Shown here: positions 10,547-22,424 of the stretch, in pieces | Layout of the letters: each line of letters starts with the position of its first letter | Numbering within the stretch: the first letter of the stretch is position 1 | Assembly: GCA_944470555.2 (NCBI GenBank) | Contig: OX104134.1 | Location: 97,830,701-97,894,700 of the forward strand | DNA length: 64,000 bases | Direction: 5' to 3' | Source of the DNA: Heterobilharzia americana | Taxonomy: Eukaryota; Platyhelminthes; Trematoda; Strigeidida; Schistosomatidae | Notes under the pieces: generated by a model | The model's input: only the letters and a program-made list of their open reading frames with translations | What the model was told of the DNA's origin: nothing | Database searches by the model: none | Position numbers and translations under genes: made by a program

Positions 10547-11676
10547 AGATTCATCATCATTAGAATATAGTGTCGATAATCATTTCAAGGTGATCACACA
10601 GCGTTCTGGCCTCCTTTATGAATAATAAATTCTGTTCTAAACGTCATCTAGTAAGTAATATTCTGTCACTGCATGCTATAGCAAATCGACTAATCTAAGG
10701 CAGAATTGCATTTTACACCAGTGCGCAAATTTCATACTTACACTAGATTGTTCGTCCAATATTTTCACCCCAGGGTCGTGAATAATTTGCATTCGTTTAA
10801 CAACAGTCAACAACTTTCTACAAATGTCACGACCCACGACTACTACTACTACTATTACCGCATGTCCCTTCAAGTTTCTCACACTCTATATTCCGCTAGG
10901 AAACCCTTTAAGTCATGTATTGATCTCATGACTGGCTTCTTCTGACATAGGATTCAACTCAATGATTAGGACAATCCAGCAGTTTGGGTTTACGTTGATT
11001 TTTTACTACACTCTCTGTAACTATAGTACGTATTTTTCAGCTCCTATTAATCAGGCTTTATACAAGCTGACGGAGATTTATGTCTTTTAATTAGTTCTAC
11101 GGTATTGCGCGCACTTCAAGTCTGCCGCAATAAACACTCAGAGATATTACCACTATACATTCCTAATTTATATGACAAGCTATTTTGCCTGACTGCATGC
11201 TTACCTGTTTGTCGATTAATATGTGTCTGTGTAACTTGGGTATCTCACTTAGGTTTGTTCATTAAAGTGATGAGCTTAAAACATATAAACGGGTTATCTT
11301 ATATCCCTTAACTATTTAGAAATGATAAATAGTTTCTCTTCTGTGTTCTGTCAGGAAAGATATTCTGTAAGGCTAACTGCATTCGGTTTTGTTGTTCAGT
11401 GTATTCTATTTATTTATCAGAAACAGAATAGAGGCGAATTATAGTGAAAGTCTAGACTAACGTATTCGGCTTTACGGAAGTAGCTGGTCAAATCTGCTCA
11501 CTATATCAACAGGATGACGCTAGTCTGTCGATGATTGTTCCCCTAGTTTTTGAATCCAGCCCATGGGTCACGTAACTAGGACTTAATTGACTCCACAGTC
11601 TATCCTAGCAACCAATATTTCGGCTGGAAAGATAGATTTTTTATGAAATACAGAACTCTATAGCAATGATGGATAA
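10547..11676. other. 1.13-kb spacer between the 393-bp inverted arms
   Basis: The spacer holds no recognisable gene. Small frames (10706-10945 plus, 11105-11311 plus) show no motif, and a (TAC)n run lies at about 10841. If the arms delimit a mobile element, this would be its cargo. Confidence 0.4.
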
Positions 11677-12069
11677 TGGTTAGTAGTGGAATCAGAGACA
11701 CACATCTCGTCCTGTTTGAAACTCATGAGTTGGATGTATGTACCTGCCTCCCAGTGACCAACAAAGGTAAAATCTACAGCCGTTGCACAAGGAGTGTCTA
11801 TCATGACTCAGTGATCTAGTGGATAACGTTCTGGTGTTTGAAACAATCGGTCCCGAGTTCGAGTCCTAGTGGGAACAACATTGGTCACTGGGAGGCAGAT
11901 ACATCCAGCTGACGAGTCCCAAATAGGATGAAATGCGCCTGTGGGATTCCACTGCTAGTCACTATCCATCATTGCTATCAATTGAAACACAGGCAATATC
12001 AAGGCGTCCGTCCAGGCACCCATATGCCTATAGAGAGTGATCAATTCGATCCAATCAACGATAGGATAA
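11677..12069. repeat. 393-bp inverted repeat, right arm (contains alpha SINE dimer)
   Basis: Reverse-complement partner of 10154-10546. It carries a plus-strand alpha copy at about 11804-11960 with box A-like gtgatctagtggataacg, box B-like gagttcgagtcc, then the altered hammerhead and the tail down to cgataggataat. Confidence 0.8.
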
Positions 12070-12414
12070 TACAAGCAACTGCATGATAGTATGCTCTGTC
12101 GAAAAAGCAGAAAGTAATCCTCTCATTTCTAACTGGCCACCATAATAACTGTACAAGTGTACAGTACAAAGTACAGCACAGTACAGTGATAACATCAATA
12201 ATAATAAATTAGGGAAAAAGCAGACAAAGACTTGTTTTCAATACTTGCTATCAACAGCAGCATGAACAATACAATTCACATGAAGTTGATTCGAAAGTGT
12301 GTACTTATTTCTGTATTCAAAAAACAACAGATTTCATATCTCATTAAAACCGGAAAGCAATGCATGTTTTATGCACTTCTACACTAATTCTGAAATTTGT
12401 GGAAAATATTTGTA

Positions 12415-12548
12415 GCTCAGTATTAGGATAATGGTAGTTTAGGATTCTCTGAGCTTCGATATTTTGTCGTGAACGTTTTATCACTAGGCTTGGTGACTCT
12501 TCCTCAGCACTGACTTTCTTAAGAAGTGAAGCATATTCGAATGTCACA
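12415..12548 (-). repeat. Dispersed repeat gamma, copy 1
   Basis: The stretch from tctgagcttcgatattttgtcgtgaacg to ctcagcactgac shares its order of blocks (tctgagct, cgtgaa, cactag, cagcactgac) with 47925-48015 and with the hairpin at 53484-53669. The parent element is unknown. Confidence 0.45.
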
Positions 12549-13299
12549 TGAATGTCTTATTGACCTTAAGTGTTGTCCAGCTGTAAGTTGGAAAGCTATT
12601 TTTATCCCTTTTTGACCTGAACTTTCCTCCTCTCAGACTGGTAGAGGATATTTGGCAAAGTGGAATGGTTTTATTTATTACGGTCACATTGCACGTCATA
12701 AGTGATTTGATTGACAACTTTGCCTTTGGTTAATGGATGGGTGTTTTTCTTTCTAAGTAGATTGTAGACTGGGTCTATTAATTGATTTCCGCTGGAATAT
12801 CATGCTTCTAGAAATTCTTCTGGAGTTTTTGAACCTGCTCTTTGAAGGATTTCTGTATTCTCCCAGTTGAATTTGTGATCGATCTTGTCTTTGAGATTCA
12901 TCTGGACTCAGTGTTTAGCCTGGTAATACCAGACTTTACTAAACTTTTTTGTCCTGAGAAAAGGTCGGATTCGATGCCCCAGATTAACGGTGCAGTATTC
13001 AGTATTACAAGTCTTATCTTCAACCTCAGAGAAACTGGTAATATCTAAAAGATCGAAACAGGTATCAGTTGTAGTATAATAGACACAAGTGTTACCGTTT
13101 TCCATTAGTCGCGCTCAAATTTCAAGTCCGAATAACAACTAATACCTTAGAGACAGTAAGTAGCTTCAATCAAGGAGATGATGAAGTTGTTAATCTCAGA
13201 TTCAAGTCACTTAGACAAAAATAGCTCTCTATAGTATATAGGTACATGGAGCACAGATGGGACCATGTCTAAGTTCTAGATTTCACAGGTAGCAAGTAT
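12549..13299. other. No recognised feature
   Basis: Two short opposing frames (12842-13048 plus, 12908-13105 minus) overlap each other and have no motif. Confidence 0.35.
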
Positions 13300-13440
13300 C
13301 AAACAAATAGAAAGATATGCACCATGTTATCGTGTCATCCAAACTAGCAGCCACATTATACCTTTGATTGAAGCACTTGCATAGGAGTCCGTCTGCTAAA
13401 AGAGGGTGAATAGTTCGACTCGGTATGATACAAAACAACA
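13300..13440 (+). repeat. Alpha SINE tail remnant
   Basis: The text from actagcagccac to cataggagtccgtctgctaaaagagggtgaatagttcgactcggtatg matches the alpha tails at 14700-14810 and 45030-45155. The head and ribozyme are missing. Confidence 0.5.
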
Positions 13441-13639
13441 CTAGATCGAACTTATTGTATGAAACCTTTTTGTTTAGCTGAAATTCATTTTGTTTTATCA
13501 CTCTTACATTGACTAACATCTTTTAGTGACAAAAAATTGGAAGAGATTTGATATTTTTACTAATCCGACTCATATTATTTAATTAATCTCTTCATTGTCA
13601 TGACCTATACATTAGTTTCTTGATTTCTGTATATACCCA

Positions 13640-13835
13640 TGATTCATTCAGCTTATTGGTTTGTGGAGAATCGGTTGACTTAGAAGTAGTTTGCATAGTG
13701 GGTAGACATCAGCTGAAGAGTTACTGGAAACATAGAAGTACTGGACAACGTTTTCATCCCACACAACCCCGTGAAGATTCGAGCCTAGGGGCATCAGCTA
13801 TTGTGGCAAACATGTTACAAATCAGCCACTGAGAT
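13640..13835 (-). repeat. Beta-like SINE remnant
   Basis: A decayed minus-strand copy with ggaaacatagaagtactggacaacgttttc where intact beta has the hammerhead complement, followed by gattcgagcctagg as a box B relic. Confidence 0.45.
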
Positions 13836-14544
13836 AGTCTTCAATGGTGTACTATTTCTAACCCCCACTTCACTTGGCAACGTAGCGCAATATTCACACA
13901 GTATATCTGGTAGGTGCTCATCTTCACTGTATGCTTCATTTACGTAGTGGGTCAAAATATTGGAACCATGAAGATAATGTGTTGAACAATTAGCCAGAAA
14001 AAAGATAGACTAGATGTAGACTTTCTGACTGGAGTCGGAGCAAGAACCGATAAATCTTTTTTCTTACCAGAGCATTATAAAAAAAGATTGACAGCAACAC
14101 GAAAGTAAATCTCACTTCATCTTTTTTCCTTTATCTATAGACAATCCAAAATATTTCTAGGACTAGTAATCACTGTAATGGAATCATTGAAAAAGATTAG
14201 CTTTTAGAGTATTTTAGTTCAATATGCAACGGAATAAGTTTGAATAAATTACTGTTACCTATGATGGGAATTTGTTGTTAGATCCCTGAAAAAGGAAAAT
14301 TATCGGACGTTAACAGAAACTTTACAATAATAACAGTAACAATTAGTTCTTTCCAATAACTTCAGAATTGAAATGCTCATGAAACCATATATGTGCATAA
14401 ACTTCAGTTTAGAGATTCTACTAGGCTATATTTATCAGTCTTTCATGGTCCATACTGTCTAAACGGGATCAAGAACGAAAGCTCGGAGAGAAATAGCAGT
14501 GGGTCTGCTTTATAGATTAATTTGCGTTGCATTCTGTGAGCTTT
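13836..14544. other. No recognised feature
   Basis: AT-rich, without frames or repeats that I can name. Confidence 0.35.
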
Positions 14545-14830
14545 GTAACGGGATAGTGTAGCATTCATTGTTCTCCTAGAAAAGATTATCAGCACTGAGG
14601 GGTTGGAATCTCAGTAGAAACACCAGCACTCATTGAAGTGCTGGTACATCCAGTTGACAAATGCCAAATAGGACGAAACGCGCGTCCTGGATTCCACTGC
14701 TAGCAACCACCAAGCAAATTATAACGCAATACCGGGCATCCGCATAGGAGCTCACATGTCAAGAGAGGTTGATCAACTCAGTCCAGTATAGCAAGTATCA
14801 ACAAATCATCATCAGCACCAACTTCAATGC
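14545..14830 (+). repeat. Alpha SINE, nearly full length, with mutated hammerhead
   Basis: The hammerhead module (14642-14700) is close to the Smalpha form: ATCCAG/CTGGAT stem I, AAATAGGAC, GAAACGCGCGTC and cleavage triplet GTC. The core reads TTGACAA where CTGANGA is required, so two fixed positions are changed. The tail after actgctagcaacc runs to about 14810. Upstream, ggttggaatctcagtagaaac is a weak box B. Confidence 0.7.
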
Positions 14831-16199
14831 GAAGTGAGCTATCAGGATTTCTCTCTGAGTGATTCAGTGACTTGTCCTGACGAAGCGATTTATGACTAGT
14901 AATTCACTTTGAATGTTGTATCAGTGAATACACAGACCTTGTTACTGGCCGTTTTTCCCCCTGACCTCTGACGTGATAGATGTGTACAGGTTTTCTTATT
15001 GGTTGATAAACTCAGTCTATGTTTATACATCAACTGACTGCCGATTAACCTGGGTGCGTTGTTGGGTTGTTGATAGTGTAATTGAAGATTTGACTAGTGT
15101 ATGTGTGAACTTCCTGTACACTTGGGTCTCCAATTTTTCGGTGTTAGTCAGTGTGAGGTGTAAAGGTTACGTGGTTCGCTTGTTAATTGCTTTAAGTGGC
15201 GTAATGGCATGGCTGGGTGACGATCGTCGCGGATGACCTCCTGCACTACGTACAATGAATCTCCATTACCATCAAAATGTAGGACCAGTAATACTCAAGG
15301 TTATCAGGAAAAATCTCTTACTTATGCCTAAGATTAGTATTCCAAAACATAAATGATTCGACGTTTGTTTGCGCATCAACATATGTGAACTAAAGTTATG
15401 TGAAGGACATTAATTGACCAGTTGAATTAAGCTTTAAATGGCACAGTCTCTGACCACTACATCTACTTGCATAAGAGGTATGATAATTAAATACCCAGTT
15501 AAGCAGGGGTCAATGTATTTCTGCACGCTTTGCCTCCAAATAGATTCACTAACCTACAATTACAGCAGCTATTTGTATCATGCAAACATCAGGGATTCTC
15601 ATACAGGTGATTTGCTGAACCTGTGCTACGTTCATGATCTCAATATTTAGTTCTTCAATCCATCCCTTTTTATCATCTTTCCTGTTGTCCACTTCTTGCG
15701 TAACATCACTTTTTCTCTGTCCCTGTGCGGTATCTGATATTTCATTTTGTCCAACAACTGATTATCGGAATTCAATCATTCTGTGCTATATTGATGAATA
15801 TTCACTAACCTATATGATTCTAGGGCTTTCTAAGTTAGAATAGCTTATTTTGTTCGTTACCATGTCCCCTGAAAATTATTACTATCATCCAACAAAGTGA
15901 AGATTTTGTAAAAAAGGAAACTTTATGACTGGGAATAAAATAACATGGAAGGGATCTCTTCATTCAACTACTGGTTTTTATTACACATCTTTGTCTTTAT
16001 CAACTGGAAAAGAGCAAGAAAAACACTACAGCAAAATGACATGGATCCGTTTCATTATAGCAGTCGTTCTTTTCAGCTGTTTTTCGTTAAAAATGTTGGA
16101 TTTATCATTCAATAAAGTACGTAAGGAAAACTAGTGTATCCCCAAACTACATAATACTGTAGACCAAAGGAAGCAATGAGAAGGATAGACCGATTTGAA
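14831..16199. other. No recognised element; two unplaced small frames
   Basis: The frame at 14973-15236 (87 residues) and the one at 15925-16134 (69 residues, with a hydrophobic run FIIAVVLFSCFSLKMLDLSF) are open but unrecognised. The second ends near a donor-like gtacgtaag. There is no supporting exon structure, so neither is called a gene. Confidence 0.3.
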
Positions 16200-16385
16200 T
16201 TTTGCCAAGTCAATAAATGCAGAGATATATTCAACCGAAGAGTCCTAAATAGGACAAAATTTCCTCTAGATTTCAATACTAGTCGCCATTAAGTAACAAA
16301 AGCTTGGAAATGAAACTATGCTACAACTATATATGCCAACCAATATTGCATTTTGTATACAGAGTGATCAGCTTTGAACTGGTTT
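16200..16385 (+). repeat. Alpha SINE remnant
   Basis: gagtcctaaataggacaaaa (near 16230) followed by attt...actagtcgcc and a tail ending gagtgatcagctttgaactgg is a decayed alpha hammerhead and tail. Confidence 0.5.
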
Positions 16386-16460
16386 TTTAGAAACACACCT
16401 AACCCTGAAAGGAAATGACCTGAACCTTTAATTGTTTACGCTAATAAGATATGCAACAAC

Positions 16461-16713
16461 AATTCCGTTTGTTGTTATTCATCGAAGACTGATATCAGTT
16501 GGAAGAACAAAGGGAACCTGGGAGCACTGGACAGCCGTTTCGTCCTAATATAGGGCTCCTCAGCAGTGCGCACCCACGACCCCACCCCATACTAGGACGA
16601 AACGGCTGTCCAGTGCTCCCAGATTTCCTTTGTTCCTCCAACTGATGTCAGTCTTCGATGAATAAATACTTGAAATATTTCCAAATCTCCACAACTCCCT
16701 CAAAATTCCGATT
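16461..16713. mobile_element. Beta composite 2: inverted SINE dimer with internal deletion
   Basis: A minus-strand beta segment (16471-16585) is fused directly to a plus-strand segment (16586 onward) that starts in stem II of the hammerhead. Both tRNA-like heads and the spacer are missing. The right arm has the long tail ending in actccctcaa. The word aattccg lies at 16461-16467 and again at 16704-16710, extending to 10 bp with one mismatch, which looks like a target-site duplication around the unit. Confidence 0.75.
16524..16569 (-). ncRNA. Hammerhead ribozyme (beta type), slightly altered
   Basis: Stem I GCACTG/CAGTGC, core CTGAGGA and GAAA, and triplet GTC are all present on the minus strand. 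Stem II has one C-A mismatch (GCCC against GGAC). Cleavage is possible but weaker than in the intact copies. Confidence 0.65.
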
Positions 16714-17760
16714 GTATCAAGATGCGAATGTCTCACTGAACTACTTAGAATACAAATGCTTCCAATTCTTCTAGAACATGTTTTATAATGTATGATATGA
16801 TATCTTTATACACTGACAGATAAACAATAGACAGATAAATACAGTCAGTAGTTATGCCAGAGAATTATTTAATCATTTTCCATTGATGAATCACACAGAG
16901 CACATACTACAAGGAACTGAATGCAGAGCTTCAAATGAACATAGGTCATGAATCGACAAACACTTTCATTTTTTCATTTTCTATAAATTTTCTCCGGTAC
17001 TTCAATGTTCTCAGTGTAAAAATGTATTGTATTTTTCTTCAGTGAGACATGAGTTATTTTCTCCACTTGTTTCTGTGAGTTATATTTTCTGTATATGGAA
17101 AGGAACTGAGGCTGAATCTAAAGTTCATATGAGAAGCAAGAATACGTGTCGTAAAATCGACCAACTTATTATTGACAGAAAAATAGATGCTGTAGTCACG
17201 TACAAGAAAGTGAAAGTTTTCTCATTTCACCAAAGTGTGACCAAGGTGAAATAAGTGATCACTTATTTAATTAGAATGACACTGTGGTCATTCACTTCTG
17301 TCTTATTTCCATTACTGATGAGATTCTATTGATAACATACCCTTAGGGTATTTATGATTGATTATTCAACTGCATTCCTACTAGATAACACTTCTGTACT
17401 TGAACTTACGATATTTGTTAACCATTGAATATGTAATCTCTTGACAGTTTCAGCTGTGTCCAGATAGCAAGTTTTAAACAGCAGAAATCATTTGGCTTTG
17501 AGTTCCCTGCTAACAACAAGAATAAAGGCGACCAGTATTGTATGCAGATTACCTTTAACAATACCAGAAAAAAAGTACAATGCAGTGCAATGTCAAAATA
17601 TGAAAAAACAAGTCCTGGCATTCCCTCTTATCGTTTCAAGTTGCTACACTTCACATTGAAACGTACCCTAAAAGCAGGAAAAATAAAGTGGTGAGAGTAA
17701 TACTGCCAGTAGTATTAAAAGCCGTCAGAAACGAGAGAGGAAAATAAAGAGGAAACCTCA
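16714..17760. other. No recognised feature
   Basis: AT-rich sequence with a lysine-rich 75-residue frame at 17027-17254 that I do not recognise. No repeat was noticed. Confidence 0.35.
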
Positions 17761-17985
17761 TATTGTAATGGGCGCTACTGATCAGAAGGAATATATGTAG
17801 TGTATGTGAGAGGGGAGCAGAAATTATAGGCAATTACTAACCATGGGTAAACATTCTGTTCAGAGAAACGCAAGAGATATGTGGGCGTATTAAGAGTAAA
17901 TCTAGATAGAAGCAGAAGAGAAAATAAGGCACTTTGTGCAAATGACTGTTTTAGCGGAAAGTAAAATATTTCATCACTACTGTAC
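17761..17985. repeat. Dispersed repeat delta, copy 1
   Basis: From about taatgggcgctactgatcag to cttagcggaaag-like text, this segment matches 63785-64000 over more than 200 bp in the same order (gatcaggatgaatat, ggcagaaat, attcta/attctg, cagagaaacgcaagag, gatagaagcagaagag, caaatgactg). The second copy leaves the window. The family is unknown. Confidence 0.6.
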
Positions 17986-18326
17986 AAGATGTCAATAACA
18001 AACATTCCTTCTTGCGTCTTAGTCTTGTCGTTTCCTACAATATAGCAGATATCAGAACTTAAACCAAGATAGGGGATGATATATCTATACCACTGTGATC
18101 AGTTTCTTGCCAAGTCACACGCACAGCTCATAGCAAGATTCAAACGCTAAACGCATTTTTACCCTGTTTTAGTCTAGTCACTCATAATATTCTCCCAGTC
18201 TAGTCTTACTCCAGCTAATATACAGTATTAGAGCAGATTATGATTCGATATATGTGACCACAATTCAGCCAATTCAGTCTTTAAGTGTTTCGTTTATCAG
18301 GATATAAATTATCATTCGGACTATCT

Positions 18327-18460
18327 GAGATAGCCATGATTTGGGAGACTTGCATTGATACTAGGCGATGGTTGAGGGTGAAATTTAGGCTACGGCAACG
18401 ATGACCTTCGTTCATCACTTAATATCGATACAAATCTATCAAACCACAGGTATCTCAGAT
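18327..18460. repeat. tRNA fold-back element 3, core deleted
   Basis: tatctgagatagcc... on the left and ...ggtatctcagatag on the right are inverted ends of about 50 bp. The middle (ggctacggcaacgatg) is short and the tRNA-like part is gone. Confidence 0.6.
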
Positions 18461-18589
18461 AGTCAAAATGTTAACCAATGTGATTCCCCATCTCTAATTC
18501 GAGTAGATTTGGATTGGTGTGAGAAGTTCTTACTGGGCAGCCAGTGTAACTACAATCAAACGAAAGTAACTTGTCTCGAATCCTCATGG

Positions 18590-18730
18590 CAATCGGGCAA
18601 AAATTTTGGTGATTGAAATAAAATAAAAGTCTAGTCAGCAATGAGTGATAAATTGAGTGGTCACTGATTGGAATCCTACCTGTAGCACGAATTTTCATTT
18701 TGCCTTCAATCATCATCCAGTATATAAGTT
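18590..18730 (+). repeat. tRNA fold-back element 4, degraded
   Basis: ttggtgattgaaataaaataaaagtctagtcagcaatgagtg is the left inner border of the family. gattggaatcctacc is a decayed box B, and attttgccttcaatcatcatccagtat is the right terminus. Confidence 0.55.
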
Positions 18731-20125
18731 GTCCCGTCTACTTTGGACTCCATCTTTAACTTCTAAATGGTTTCATCACGCTTAGACAGTGTTATTAATG
18801 CAACATTGGGAAAATACATGAAGCGTTTTCAAATTTTTTCCCTTTAATTACTATGTTTGACACCCATGTAGTGGGATAGTACACTCAGCCTCACCAGTGA
18901 TACTAGTTGGCGACAGTCAGTCAAGTTTTTTGTAGTCATGCAAGGGTTTTTTGACTAACACCCTGTGCTAGCAGTTGTGGCTTCCTAGGCAAATGAAGTC
19001 GACAGTCTGACCAATTAGTTAACTTCCTATTGTCAAACGAGATACCGAAATTTGTTCATACAGTAAATATCCCCACTGAGGAGGTGGGAAATACATCCCA
19101 AAATCATTAAATCTTATAAGGTTCTTCACCAAAAGAACATTTCTCCTGTATACTGTAGTCTGTTTAAAGAAGGTTTGGCTAAGCGGTAGACATGCATGAG
19201 GCCAAAAGCAAAGCATCACCTGTATAAGTGCTTCTGCAACCAAAGTGAATGGAGGTAGGAAGATCAGGCAACTCTCGTGGACATCACTGGATCTAGCCGG
19301 ATTGGATGGGAACTCACCACGGACTCTGAGGTGCTGATGGGTGTTCAGTTTTAGAAACTTAAATAAGGTGATGTATGCATAAGAAACTAGTTTAAGTTAG
19401 AAACACTCACTACATTGTTCAAATAATGAAGTCAGATATCGTCCTGATGTCAAGAAACATGAAGAATGTTGATTTTAGGCGAGTATTAGGTGTTCCAACC
19501 TGCTTCAGATAGCCAATATCTGATTCATAGATACCTGATTCCTTCATGTTCTCTGTTCCGAAGCTTTTTTGGGACATCGTTTGGTTACAAAGTATGATAT
19601 TTTGGAATCTATTTGTTGATTTAATTCTTGTGGAGTTGTCTGGAGAAAATTTCCCTCCTTACTTAAAGACTGGGAGAATCAGTGATTGAAATCAGTTATA
19701 TGAGATCATATTTGACTCAAACACCGTAGCTAAAACACCACTCACTACTCAGCAGTAGCTCAGTTGCATCATTCCTAGAGAGTTTGAATCACAGTTTATC
19801 AACACCTGATGCCAATCTTCATATCAAGTTAGCTACAACTTGTCAACTACTGTAAAGTTTGGAAACCGTATGTCTATGTTCCCTGTCATCTGCTACTCAA
19901 TAGTAGTCGGTTGACATGAAAGTCGATGCCACCTGAACTGTTTCAAAATGTTACAAAAGGTGGATAAGAAACAGAAATCACCCATAATTGTTAATTTTAA
20001 CGTCTACTCTATACAAGTTTCTAGGCAGCCATAAGTATAATGTAGTTTGTTAGGCAGCTTCATATCCGATATGAGGCTCAATAAAGGAGAGTATGTTGAT
20101 GCAAAGAGTAAACAGTTATTTATTC
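18731..20125. other. No recognised feature
   Basis: A few tRNA-like words occur (gtagctcagttgcatc near 19754) without a partner box B. Nothing else is supported. Confidence 0.3.
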
Positions 20126-20129
20126 CAAG

Positions 20130-20460
20130 TTGGTATGCTCCATGCACTGACACCACTTGGAGGACCGTTGAAAACCTGGGGGAGCTGGACAGCTGTTTCA
20201 CCCTGGTATGAGATTTTTCACCCATACTCACCCTGTGAGAGTTCGAACCCAGGACCTTCAGGGTTCATGGTGAGAACATCACCACTGAACCACTGGATGG
20301 GAACCCAGTGGTTCTGAATTCCATCCCTGATGAGGTCAGGGGTGAGATCTGTTGAGAAGTCCCATACTAGAACGAAACAACTGTCTAGTTCCCCCAGGCT
20401 TTCAGTAGTTTCCCAACTGATGTTAGTTTGTGATAAATATCAACTTAAAATCAATAAATA
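20130..20460. repeat. Beta SINE pair, old inverted dimer
   Basis: The minus-strand copy (about 20130-20310) keeps box B (gagttcgaacccagg as complement) and a decayed hammerhead. A plus-strand hammerhead and tail (about 20330-20450: gagaagtcccatactagaacgaaacaactgtc) follows. The core reads TTGAGAA, so it is inactive. It has the same head-to-head order as the better preserved dimers. Confidence 0.6.
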
Positions 20461-20650
20461 CCCACAAAATTGCGAACTGAATAAAAATTCATTCGTTAGA
20501 CATCATATGCTTATTCATAATCAGCAGTATACCCACTGAACTACTCTCATGTGCTTTCTGTCTTCGCATTCCTTCAGTTGGAATTAGTAGTGAATCAAAA
20601 ACAGTTTAACGACAAGGTGCATTCCTGTCGCCACCCTTGCTTGTGAATCA

Positions 20651-20685
20651 TTATATTATTATTATTATTATTGCTATTATTATTA
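20651..20685. repeat. (TTA)n microsatellite at an RTE 3' end
   Basis: An ATT/TTA run sits at the 3' terminus of the minus-strand RTE fragment that starts at 20686, as at the other RTE copies here. Confidence 0.8.
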
Positions 20686-21270
20686 AGTATCCTTTGGGTT
20701 CCAAGTGGAACATAAGGCTTCAATAGCACGTCTCCATTCAACTCTCTTCTCTCCAGTCTGTTCAACCTGGATCCACAACTGCCAACAATCTTTCAATTCT
20801 TCCTCACATGATCTCCTCAATGTCACTCTTAGATGGGACGACCAACTAGACGTTTCCAACTCGAGTTCCACTCGACGCCTGGCATGACCTGGCCTGATCT
20901 CGCCTCACGTGTGATGTCCCCGATCGGTCTTCTCAGTCTATGTCCAATCAAATCCATCTCAACTTTCTTCTTCTGCATATTTGTTGGATGATGGGTTGTT
21001 GGTTGGTTGGTTGGTTGGTCGGTTCGTTGCCTGCCAGCCAACCACAGTTCATTCTTACTTATTCTTATGATTCTGACCATCTATCTGATCTCCATCTTCA
21101 GTGTCAGCATCGAGTGAGTGTAGGTGGCAGCTGTTCATCAATGTCTACAGTTTGTTGGAAATGCTTTTCATAACGCACCAAGTCTCTCAATCATCACATC
21201 ACATAGAAGCACTGACTTACTTAACTGAGATTAGTGTTGAAAATCCGAATGTCGTTCAGGCTTTATGCTG
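20686..21270 (-). mobile_element. RTE 3'-end fragment, copy C arm 1
   Basis: The final part of an RTE element read on the minus strand, covering the C-terminal coding region and the 3' end (ccctttgggttccaagtggaac corresponds to the end of the intact copy). It belongs to the same diverged subfamily as 30850-33830. It ends at the base tgctgag, where an AGTGT array begins. Confidence 0.8.
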
Positions 21271-21350
21271 AGTGTAGTGTAGTGTAGTGTAGTGTAGTGT
21301 AGTGTAGTGTAGTGTAGTGTAGTGTAGTGTAGTGTAGTGTAGTGTAGTGT
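21271..21350. repeat. (AGTGT)16 pentanucleotide array
   Basis: Sixteen uninterrupted copies of AGTGT lie between two inverted RTE ends. In the intact RTE the corresponding place reads gctgagtgcagaag, so the array grew from a gagtg word. Confidence 0.9.
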
Positions 21351-21860
21351 CTCAGTCAAGTAAGTCAGTGCTTCTATGTGACGTGATGATTGAGAGACTT
21401 GGTGCGTTATGAAAAGCATTTCCAACAAACTGTAGACATTGATGAACAGCTGCCACCTACACTCACTCGATACTGACACTGAAGATGGAGATCAGATAGA
21501 TGGTCAGAATCATAAGAATAAGCAAGAATGAACTGTGTTTGGCTGGCAGACAACGAATCAACCAACCAACCAACCAACAACCCATCATCCAACAAATATG
21601 TAGAAGAAAGTGAAGATGGATCGGGTATACACTGAGGAGACCTTTTGGGGACATCACCGACCCGACCACGCCAGGCCGTCTAGTGGAACCCGAGTGGGAA
21701 ATGGCAGGTTGGACGTCCGATGGTGACACGGAGGAGATCGTGTGAAGGAGAAATGAAAGATTGTTGGCAGTCGTGAATTCAAGTTGAAAAGACTGGAGAG
21801 AAGAGAGTGAAGTGGCGACGCTCTGCTGAAGTCCTACATTTCACTAGGAACCCAAGGCAT
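21351..21860 (+). mobile_element. RTE 3'-end fragment, copy C arm 2 (inverted)
   Basis: The same RTE 3' region as arm 1 but in the opposite direction, ending tcactaggaacccaaggc at 21856. It lacks about 45 bp next to the array that arm 1 has, and has no TAA run at its end. It is very close to the reverse complement of 30860-31370. Confidence 0.8.
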
Positions 21861-21887
21861 ACGAATTAACAGTAATTCTTAATTCCT

Positions 21888-22055
21888 GGTAGTAGAATCC
21901 AGGACTAGTGTTTCATCTTATTTGGGATTCGTCGGCTGGATCCACTTGCCTTCCATTGAGCGTTGGTTTTCTCTCTGAGACTGAAAAGCAATCCCTACGT
22001 CTACAAACATCAAAGCATTGTCCGCTACATAGACTTCATTGACACGTCTATGTAA
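21888..22055 (-). repeat. Alpha SINE remnant
   Basis: The minus strand has GGATCCAG, CCGACGA (one core change), AAATAAGAT, GAAAC and GTCCTGGATT, then a decayed tRNA-like head. The ribozyme is inactive by consensus. Confidence 0.6.
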
Positions 22056-22424
22056 GTGACTGATTTTTAGATGGGTCAGTAAATTGGAATCACACTTGAC
22101 TGATTCTAGTGCCAGCGGTTGTTATCTATTCATTAGGACAAGGGATTCCAACAAAACTTGATCAATGAGGTATGGCTTCTCACCCATACAGGCAAGTCGG
22201 TCATCATTTTTACCCACTCCTGTGTTCACTGATAAGCTAAGTTCAACAAGGGGCAATTTCTGAAGTATCGATTTTTAGTGCAAAGTTGAACGTAAGACAA
22301 CACAAGGAAGAGTCTATAGATTTAAAATGCTGAACTTACGTACTCGAATTTCCTCATCCTTCTTTCCAAAGAAGGAAATAAGTGGAGTTTCAAGTTGGTG
22401 CGGAATTTTATTTAAGGTAGCATT

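Noticed and set aside
15925..16134. Small membrane protein gene
   Set aside because: It has a hydrophobic run and a donor-like site at the end, but no acceptor, neighbouring exon or known family, so chance is the simpler reading.
21271..21350. Regular array as a possible CRISPR or satellite
   Set aside because: The unit is 5 bp with no spacers, and the position inside an RTE end shows it is a local microsatellite.
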